Shown here: positions 59,354-64,000 of the stretch, piece after piece
Layout: the number at the start of each line of letters is the position of its first letter
How positions within the stretch are numbered: position 1 is the stretch's first letter
DNA from: Bacillus sp. F19
GTDB taxonomy: Bacteria; Bacillota; Bacilli; Bacillales; Bacillaceae
Direction: 5' to 3'
DNA: 64,000 nucleotides
NCBI GenBank assembly: GCA_023823795.1
Contig: CP085710.1
Location: 3,498,001 to 3,562,000, forward strand
Position numbers and translations under genes: made by a program
The notes under the pieces: model-generated
What the model saw: only the letters and a program-made list of their open reading frames with translations
Databases searched by the model: none
What the model was told of the DNA's origin: nothing

Positions 59354-59375
59354 AGAACAATTTGTTCTATATAAT
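59354..59375 (+). promoter_or_regulatory. Promoter with SinR-type operator before mini-sinR
   Basis: TATAAT lies at 59370-59375. Immediately upstream AGAACAATTTGTTCT (59354-59368) is a perfect palindrome. Extended, it reads AAAGAAC (exact SinR half-site GTTCTTT on the minus strand) and GTTCTAT (one mismatch to GTTCTYT). Another AAAGAAC is at 59289-59295. A repressor here would cover the spacer. The rest of 59118-59353 is AT-rich with no gene. Confidence 0.6.
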
Positions 59376-59407
59376 GAAATCAGACTGATAATTAAGGAGC
59401 CTTTTGG

Positions 59408-59542
59408 ATGATTGGGGAAAGGATTAAATATTTACGTCAACAGAAAGGAAATTCCCATCTTATTTCAGAGGCCATTGACCAGGGATTGACCAGGGATGAT
59501 TTTCGTACGTTTCAGGATTTAATAAAATTTAAACGATATTAA
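59408..59542 (+). CDS. Mini-SinR: SinR paralogue lacking the DNA-binding domain
   Basis: 44 residues. The ATG at 59408 follows AAGGAG by 8 nt. It begins MIGERIKYLRQQKG, close to the SinR start MIGERIRKYRKERG, then jumps to SEAIDQGLTRDDFRTF, close to the SinR tail REAMDSGVTKDQFREF. About 60-70 residues (the whole helix-turn-helix) are missing. The product is therefore a SinI-sized dimerisation peptide that might bind SinR. An 11-bp tandem repeat ATTGACCAGGG occurs at 59474-59495. Not a known named gene. Confidence 0.65.
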   Translation: MIGERIKYLRQQKGNSHLISEAIDQGLTRDDFRTFQDLIKFKRY

Positions 59543-59574
59543 GAAAAGGAATGAACAAGAGGTCGGTGACTGAA

Positions 59575-59683
59575 ATGAAAGCTTAATCTTGACTCAGAAT
59601 GGCTTTCACTTATAGAGGAAGCGAGAGTGTCAGGTTTAACAATAGAACAGATCTCTTCCTTTCTCCGTAAAAATAAAAAAAGA
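59575..59683 (+). pseudogene. Second sinI-like gene, broken by +1 shift
   Basis: ATG AAA GCT at 59575 (GGTGA 5 nt upstream) runs straight into TAA. If one T at 59583-59584 is skipped, the frame continues NLDSEWLSLIEEARVSGLTI then EQISSFLRKNKK, a clear SinI/SinR hook similar to SinR NLDNEWANLVREAMDSG. There is no start codon in that frame before the motif. It also lacks a clean stop and runs into the opposite gene. Probably a decayed paralogue; programmed +1 shifting is a remote alternative. Confidence 0.55.
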
Positions 59684-59685
59684 AT

Positions 59686-59707
59686 AAAGCCGCTCTTTAA
59701 CGGCTTT
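59686..59707 (-). terminator. Terminator of the Gly-rich membrane protein gene
   Basis: AAAGCCG (59686-59692) and CGGCTTT (59701-59707) form a 7-bp stem with an 8-nt loop. On the minus strand it continues ATTCTTTTTTTATTTTT. Confidence 0.75.
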
Positions 59708-59714
59708 ACTCCAG

Positions 59715-59939
59715 TTAATCTCCTCCGCCCCCTCCACCGCCGTCACCGCCGCATGAATCTCCTCCGCCTCCCCAGTCAAAGAAGCCAGAGTCCGAGTGAT
59801 GACGGTCATCTGAATCTGATCCGGCAAAAGGATATAAAGCTGAGGAATCAGTGCCTTTGTTTCTTTTTTTACTTCTATACCCGTCTGTAACAATTGCAGC
59901 AATAAATAAAATAAAAAAGAAAATAATCACGAATACCAT
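59715..59939 (-). CDS. Small membrane protein with Gly/Asp-rich tail
   Basis: 74 residues. The ATG at 59939 follows AAGGGGG by 7 nt. One N-terminal membrane helix (VFVIIFFFILFIAAIVTDGY), a short basic stretch, then an acidic and His-containing region and a tail of Gly/Asp (FDWGGGGDSCGGDGGGGG). Such tails occur on many small Bacillus membrane proteins. Function unknown. Confidence 0.6.
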   Translation of the reverse strand: MVFVIIFFFILFIAAIVTDGYRSKKRNKGTDSSALYPFAGSDSDDRHHSDSGFFDWGGGGDSCGGDGGGGGGGD

Positions 59940-60023
59940 TTTATTGCCCCCTTCAGATAATAAACCCTTTTTGAATAACGACTCCTTTTTTGGTAAAAAT
60001 AACTAAAAAGGAAGGTGATACGT

Positions 60024-60347
60024 TTGAAAAAATCGATTGTTTTATTGCTTCTTCTCTTTATATACGGTTTTACTCCCTCAATGGTTTCAATTTCCAGTAC
60101 AGTTTCAGCCGCACAGCACACAGATTGGAAAGACTTTGCTGTCAAAGAGACGAAAAAGCGTTATCCATTGTCACAGGTTCTATTTGCACAGAAGATTTGG
60201 GATAATACCAAAAAGAATCAAACAGTAAAACAATATAAGGTTACTGTACGTGAAGGAATGAAGGACATTGGTGTTTTTGTAACGATCTCTTACGATGCCA
60301 AAACAGAAAAAGTGAAAAAAATTCAAGTGTTAGAAGAGGCAGATTAG
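60024..60347 (+). CDS. yqzG: YqzG-like secreted protein (DUF3889)
   Basis: 107 residues from a TTG at 60024 after AAGGAAGGTGA. A signal peptide is visible (KKSIVLLLLLFIYGFTPSMV, cleavage near VSA-AQH), and the mature part, WKDFAVKETKKRYPLSQVLF onward, matches DUF3889. In B. subtilis yqzG follows tapA; here it is next to the sin remnants. Function unknown. Confidence 0.85.
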   Translation: MKKSIVLLLLLFIYGFTPSMVSISSTVSAAQHTDWKDFAVKETKKRYPLSQVLFAQKIWDNTKKNQTVKQYKVTVREGMKDIGVFVTISYDAKTEKVKKIQVLEEAD

Positions 60348-60403
60348 AGCATACAGGAATAATTTGACCGAACAGTAACAAACGGCTCGAACGTCCTAAT
60401 AAA

Positions 60404-60440
60404 AATCAGAAAAGGTACCCATTGGGTACCTTTTCTGATT
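60404..60440. terminator. Bidirectional terminator after yqzG
   Basis: AATCAGAAAAGGTACC (60404-60419) and GGTACCTTTTCTGATT (60425-60440) form a perfect 16-bp stem with a 5-nt loop, between yqzG and the convergent phosphatase remnant. Confidence 0.85.
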
Positions 60441-60478
60441 AATCAAGCAGATTTTATTTTAGCCTTTTCTATATGATC

Positions 60479-60690
60479 CTAATTAATCCCGCAAACCATT
60501 TCAGCATAATTTTCAATCGTTCCGTACTTTTTCAAGATTTCCTCAAACACTTCAAGCAAATATTCCCGTCTCACTTCTAATACAGGCTTTAATTGTTCAG
60601 CCGACACACGGAACAAGGTAAAGTATCTAATAAAACGCTCAATCTTTTTCATGCGCGCCCCAATAAACTCGTTTGATATAATAAAGCACT
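60479..60690 (-). pseudogene. C-terminal remnant of a tyrosine phosphatase (Y_phosphatase3)
   Basis: The frame reads IISNEFIGARMKKIERFIRY, then LKPVLEVRREYLLEVFEEI and KKYGTIENYAEMVCGIN. This is the usual C-terminal end of IphP/Y_phosphatase3 protein tyrosine phosphatases (LLSN..., V..EYL..., YGSIENYL... GI). The catalytic CxxGxxR part is absent. The homologous sequence stops where yqzE ends, so the 5' part was lost. A short ATG-initiated peptide (from MKKIERF) is possible but would have no catalytic domain. Confidence 0.65.
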
Positions 60691-60870
60691 TTACCTTTTC
60701 TTCTTCATGAAAAACATGACAGCAAATGGCAAAATTCCGAACCATTTGTTTGCAAAAGGAGTCCGTTCCGTTTTGCGGATTGACTTTTTTGCTTTTCGTA
60801 CTTCCTTTGGTGTATCCATGTAACGAACTAATTGCTGGGTTATATATTTTACATAATCATTTGTAGACAA
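60691..60870 (-). CDS. yqzE: YqzE-like small protein
   Basis: 59 residues from a TTG at 60870 with GAGGTG 6 nt upstream, beginning STNDYVKYITQQLVRYMDTP. This start matches B. subtilis YqzE, which likewise follows the comG operon. A basic central part and a hydrophobic C terminus (FGILPFAVMFFMKKK) suggest membrane association. Function unknown. Confidence 0.85.
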   Translation of the reverse strand: MSTNDYVKYITQQLVRYMDTPKEVRKAKKSIRKTERTPFANKWFGILPFAVMFFMKKKR

Positions 60871-60894
60871 AACAAACACCTCATGCACACTTTT

Positions 60895-61413
60895 TTATTC
60901 AGTATTGCCAGTGTCTTGTCTTTCTAGTCTCCCAATAATTTCTTCAGTAACTTCATTAATTGACTTTCCTGTCGTATTGATCATAAATGAACAATCTTCA
61001 TAAGCTTTTTTGCGGGATAAATACAATTCAGTAAGATCATCTTTTGAAGCATGTAATGCAAGCGGCCGATTTTCATCCTGCTTTAGCCGTTCAAAAATGA
61101 CATCCAGATCAGTATGCAAAAAAACAACTGTTCCATTCTCCTTCATATACTTTCGGTTTTCTGTGCGGACAGGAAGCCCGCCTCCAGTTGTAATGACAAC
61201 ATCCTCCACAGGGAGCATCTGAATGGATTTTGTTTCCAGATCTCTGAATACTCCCTCTCCCTGTTCTTTAAAGATCGTCTTCACTTGTTTTCCAGTCTTT
61301 TCTTCAATGAATTCATCAATATCATAAACCGTAAATTTCAGCTTATCAGCCAATGCTTTTCCGATTGTGGTTTTTCCAGCTCCCATAAATCCTGTTAAAA
61401 AAATAGCCTTCAC
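60895..61413 (-). CDS. aroK: Shikimate kinase
   Basis: 172 residues from a GTG at 61413, 9 nt after GGAG; a GTG two codons earlier is too close to that site. Walker A GFMGAGKTT is at residues 8-16, followed by DIDEFIEEKTG, TTGGGLPVR and ENRPLA. It phosphorylates shikimate and works in the same pathway as aroQ at 40.3 kb. It lies downstream of comGG. Confidence 0.94.
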   Translation of the reverse strand: MKAIFLTGFMGAGKTTIGKALADKLKFTVYDIDEFIEEKTGKQVKTIFKEQGEGVFRDLETKSIQMLPVEDVVITTGGGLPVRTENRKYMKENGTVVFLHTDLDVIFERLKQDENRPLALHASKDDLTELYLSRKKAYEDCSFMINTTGKSINEVTEEIIGRLERQDTGNTE

Positions 61414-61488
61414 AAACACTCACTCCGTATTTTTTTCATAACTTTAACACAGATTCGCTCATAATGGGAGATGATTTTCATCTATCCT

Positions 61489-61863
61489 TTAATACGCAGA
61501 CCAATAAACAATTTCCTTTTGGATTAAACTGTATTTATAATTAGCTGAAGTGAAGTTCTTGTTTTCTGTTTCGCAGGATAGTTCTACAAGAATATGTTCT
61601 GGATCATTTTTCGAGACAGTATATACAATTGTCCCGTTTTTTAATTTTATGAGCTGCTGTGCTGTATGTTCTTCTTCAGTAATCTGATTTAAGGAGTGCT
61701 TAACCCCATACAGCATAAGATTTTCTAATAAAACGGTCTGGCTCCTTTCATGGTAGAACTTTTTTTCTGTTAAATATAAAGCGGTATGATGAAAGATAAC
61801 CATAAGGAAAAATAGAGCCAATATCGATACGGAAGGCAGAATATACCCATTTTCGTTTTTCAT
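61489..61863 (-). CDS. comGG: Competence pseudopilin ComGG
   Basis: 124 residues. A short N-terminal leader (KNENGYILPSVSILALFFLMV) gives the pseudopilin-like hydrophobic helix; the rest is a soluble domain. Last gene of comG, overlapping comGF by 4 bp (ATGA). It is part of the DNA-uptake pseudopilus. Identified mainly by order. Confidence 0.88.
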   Translation of the reverse strand: MKNENGYILPSVSILALFFLMVIFHHTALYLTEKKFYHERSQTVLLENLMLYGVKHSLNQITEEEHTAQQLIKLKNGTIVYTVSKNDPEHILVELSCETENKNFTSANYKYSLIQKEIVYWSAY

Positions 61864-62327
61864 TTCATGACCTTCAGTTCATGAAAACTTCTGAGGCTGC
61901 TGCGGTATTCATTATCCGTCATGCTGGTAACCGTAAGGGAGGCACCGCCTGCAATTGGCTCAAATCTTATATTTTTGACATTTCTGAGACAGATGATATG
62001 GCCAGTTCCATTCACTTGTCTGCGAATAAGATAGCCGTATTTTTCATATTCAATGATTCTTCCTGATTTTGATGTGAAAGAAATTCTTTGAGGCTCAACA
62101 CTCAAATTCGTTCCTTCCCGCATTTCAATAACTGTCTGCTGCAGAAAAACCTCCCATTCAAGAAGATTCAAATCATTTTTCCTGTCAGATATTTCATAAA
62201 TGTAAGGGATAAGGAAGGCCGAAGAAGAAACAATAATGATGACTACGCTTAAAGAGAACAGCATATTAAGAAATGTAAATCCTTTATTCTCTAAAAGAAT
62301 ACATGCATTCCTCCTTTGCAGCATCAT
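61860..62327 (-). CDS. comGF: Competence pseudopilin ComGF
   Basis: 155 residues from the ATG at 62327 (MMLQRR), with a prepilin-like ENKGFTFLNMLFSLSVVIII segment. The start is uncertain: an upstream ATG at 62357 is in frame, while the only strong ribosome site (AAAGGAGG) lies 9 nt before an in-frame ATT at 62300. It overlaps the comGE end. Confidence 0.85.
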   Translation of the reverse strand: MMLQRRNACILLENKGFTFLNMLFSLSVVIIIVSSSAFLIPYIYEISDRKNDLNLLEWEVFLQQTVIEMREGTNLSVEPQRISFTSKSGRIIEYEKYGYLIRRQVNGTGHIICLRNVKNIRFEPIAGGASLTVTSMTDNEYRSSLRSFHELKVMK

Positions 62328-62616
62328 GGCTTTCCCAATTGATGCAAGCTTGATCAATGTCTTCCTCCTTGCTCCATGTTATCTTAAACTCTTGATCTTT
62401 AATGAAAAGATTAACGTTCTCTTTTTCAAGATTTTCAAAATTCAGGGATTCAATGTGTTCTTTAAGCAGAACCAAGGCTTCATGGTGAATCTTGATTTCT
62501 TCCCGCTCTTTTTTTAAGTATACCGATGCCGGAAGCAATATAAGAGAAATCATCGACCAAATACTAAAGGCCATAAGTGTTTCAGCCATAGTAAAACCTT
62601 TACTGTCCTTCAACAT
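62284..62616 (-). CDS. comGE: Competence pseudopilin ComGE
   Basis: 110 residues with prepilin-type leader DSKGFTMAETLMAFSIWSMI (cleavage after the Gly by ComC). It overlaps comGD by 17 bp and comGF by at least 17 bp. A minor component of the uptake pilus. Confidence 0.9.
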   Translation of the reverse strand: MLKDSKGFTMAETLMAFSIWSMISLILLPASVYLKKEREEIKIHHEALVLLKEHIESLNFENLEKENVNLFIKDQEFKITWSKEEDIDQACINWESHDAAKEECMYSFRE

Positions 62617-63061
62617 TCATTCTCCCCATTCCCATATAAAAGATCATCCTGTACTTCTTATTGCGAAAGGTAACACTCATCGATCCGCTTGATAATATTC
62701 CGCCTTCACTATTAAATTGGACGCGGGCATCCATTGTTAAAGGAGTCATTTGAATCCCCGAATCATATTTAACAGTAAATAACCTTTTCGCTGGTATACC
62801 TCCTTCTACGCCGAAGTACTGATTTTTTGTTGTGTCAAAGAGAATCATCACACTTATTTTATTTGAGATTGCATGCTGCTGAGCATATAGGACATCTCTT
62901 TCGAGCGCTTCAAAAAACAAGTCAGCTGTTTTTTGACTTTGAAAAGGCTGAACAATAAGCATCGTTATCACCATCAGAACAGACACAATGCTCATCACCA
63001 TAATTGTTTCTAACAGTGTATAGCCTGATTCATTCTTCTGTCTTTTCAGCAACCTTTCCAT
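62600..63061 (-). CDS. comGD: Competence pseudopilin ComGD
   Basis: 153 residues from the ATG at 63061 (MERLLKRQKNESGYTLLETI). The type IV leader ESG-YTLLE precedes the hydrophobic helix VMSIVSVLMVITMLIV. Two in-frame ATGs at 63067 and 63070 are alternatives; no start has a clear ribosome site, and it overlaps comGC by 32 bp, suggesting coupling. Confidence 0.9.
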   Translation of the reverse strand: MERLLKRQKNESGYTLLETIMVMSIVSVLMVITMLIVQPFQSQKTADLFFEALERDVLYAQQHAISNKISVMILFDTTKNQYFGVEGGIPAKRLFTVKYDSGIQMTPLTMDARVQFNSEGGILSSGSMSVTFRNKKYRMIFYMGMGRMNVEGQ

Positions 63062-63338
63062 CGCCATCAATAATCAGCTCAGTTCCATTCGGGCAAACAG
63101 GGGATTCCTCAATATACTTCTCAGTCTTAAGATCCTCCATTGTGGGTACTGCTTTGAGTTCAATTTGATAGGCAGTTGACTGGGCCTGTACAGTATTTTT
63201 CAGCCCTTCGCATCCTTTTGCCTGAATATTCGAATGATGCTTCGTAATGTTCGGAATGGTAATCAAAAGCAGGACAGAAATCACAAGCAATACGATCAGC
63301 ATTTCTATTAAAGTAAAACCTTTCTCATTTTTAACCAT
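63030..63338 (-). CDS. comGC: Major competence pseudopilin ComGC
   Basis: 102 residues from the ATG at 63338 after AGGGGG; the longer upstream frame lies in comGB and is rejected. The leader KNEKGFTLIEM and helix LIVLLVISVLLLITIP are typical, with a Cys pair (AKGCEGL and SPVCPNG) as in B. subtilis ComGC, where it forms a disulphide. Main subunit of the DNA-uptake pseudopilus. Confidence 0.95.
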   Translation of the reverse strand: MVKNEKGFTLIEMLIVLLVISVLLLITIPNITKHHSNIQAKGCEGLKNTVQAQSTAYQIELKAVPTMEDLKTEKYIEESPVCPNGTELIIDGDGKVAEKTEE

Positions 63339-63376
63339 GGTGTTCCCCCTCTTTATTAAATTTATTTTGACTGATT

Positions 63377-64000
63377 TTATAAAGCTTCCATCATATGATA
63401 CATTGGCAAAATCATTGATAAATACATCATTAAGACCGTCATGCCGACTGCAAAATAAGCTGCGGGCTGTATCAGCATAATCCACTTCATTAATTTGTTC
63501 TCAAGCCGTTCTAGAACAAATTGACTGTAAGTATAGAGCTCCCTCGCTAAATGCCCATTTGCTTGTCCATGCCCGATTACCTGAGTCAGTTCCTTCTCAT
63601 AAAATAAGTTTCGTGCAACTAAACCTTCAAAACGCTCTCCTTTCTTTAGATGATCAATAAACCAGGAAGCTTCATCCCTGTAGAATGGGAGCAAGTTTTG
63701 ATTTTCAAAGACTGTCAGGCTTTCATATATAGATAATCCGCCTTGCAATAAATTGCTTAACTGCAACGAAAAGTAATAACTGTTAATGAGGATCACAAAT
63801 TTCTTCCAGAGCGGAATTTTTATTGCAATTCTCATTTTTTCCTGCGGCAGAAGCTTTTTAAAATAGCTAATGTAAAAAATGCTGCCGAGAACAAAAAGCA
63901 TGAGGATAAAAATGAGGAATAACTTAGTGCCTTGAAAGATTATAAAAAGAATTTCAGTTAGTATACTTGGCTTAATATTCATTGAATGATAGATTTGCTG
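63377..64000 (-). CDS. comGB: Competence platform protein ComGB (partial, 5' end outside window)
   Basis: The last 207 codons are visible, and the frame is open to the window edge. It has GspF/PilC-type membrane helices, the family segment LSNLLQGGLSIYESLTVFEN, a GHGQANGHLARELYTYSQF segment and the C-terminal helix YFAVGMTVLMMYLSMILPMY. Inner-membrane platform of the pseudopilus. The upstream part and comGA lie outside. Confidence 0.93.
   Translation of the reverse strand, partial: QQIYHSMNIKPSILTEILFIIFQGTKLFLIFILMLFVLGSIFYISYFKKLLPQEKMRIAIKIPLWKKFVILINSYYFSLQLSNLLQGGLSIYESLTVFENQNLLPFYRDEASWFIDHLKKGERFEGLVARNLFYEKELTQVIGHGQANGHLARELYTYSQFVLERLENKLMKWIMLIQPAAYFAVGMTVLMMYLSMILPMYHMMEAL

Noticed and set aside
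59627-59890. Plus-strand frame of 87 codons starting GTG at 59627
   Set aside because: Only its first part is SinI-like and it starts in the middle of the motif; the remainder is antisense to the Gly-rich membrane gene.
1-64000. CRISPR arrays, tRNA or rRNA genes, prophage
   Set aside because: No regularly spaced repeats, no tRNA-like cloverleaf arms, and no phage structural or integrase genes other than the IS3 transposase were found on reading.

Overview
The window is chromosomal DNA of a low-GC, endospore-forming, competence-bearing member of the Bacillaceae. Gene content and order closely follow the bkd - spo0A - spoIIIA - gcv - sin - comG region of Bacillus subtilis, but with a methylmalonyl-CoA mutase operon, a B12-dependent ribonucleotide reductase (nrdJ) and a different sin locus. 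I read it as a Bacillus/Metabacillus/Cytobacillus-type organism; the species cannot be fixed from this window.

Layout. 1-5.2 kb: a structured intergenic repeat, then meaB, mutB and mutA (minus strand). 5.2-17 kb: a plus-strand BmrU-like lipid kinase, then the minus-strand ptb-bcd-buk-lpdV-bkdAA-bkdAB-bkdB operon behind a perfect sigma-54 promoter, with its activator bkdR upstream. Together these turn Val/Ile/Leu into branched acyl-CoAs, with propionyl-CoA carbon entering succinyl-CoA. 17-23 kb: yqzF, yqiK, a YycC-like gene, spo0A (sigma-H promoter with a 0A box), spoIVB, recN, argR. 23-32.6 kb: tlyA, dxs, ispA, xseB, xseA, folD, nusB, yqhY, accC, accB. 32.7-38 kb: spoIIIAA-AH behind a sigma-E-like promoter; spoIIIAD appears to start at ATT. 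38-44.5 kb: yqhV, a new 58-codon membrane ORF, efp, a Xaa-Pro peptidase, aroQ, yqhR, yqhQ, yqhP, yqhO, mntR. 44.6-46.1 kb: an IS3-family element inserted into the loop of the nrdJ terminator. 46-50.4 kb: nrdJ with paired NrdR boxes, lipM, yqhL. 50.4-54.7 kb: gcvPB, gcvPA, gcvT under a tandem glycine riboswitch. 55-57.5 kb: yqhH, yqhG.

57.5-60 kb is the most unusual part. A cyclic-di-GMP-I riboswitch lies in the leader of a sinI-like anti-repressor gene, whose promoter carries Spo0A-box-like repeats. A complete sinR follows. Downstream are a 44-codon SinR derivative that has lost its DNA-binding domain, with a SinR-type palindrome in its promoter, and a broken second sinI-like gene. The tapA-sipW-tasA genes that sit between sinR and yqzG in B. 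subtilis are absent. The layout suggests a biofilm/motility switch in which Spo0A~P sets transcription and c-di-GMP sets expression of SinI, with decoy Sin fragments around it.

60-64 kb: yqzG, a tyrosine-phosphatase remnant, yqzE, aroK and the comG operon (comGG to comGB, the last cut by the window edge).
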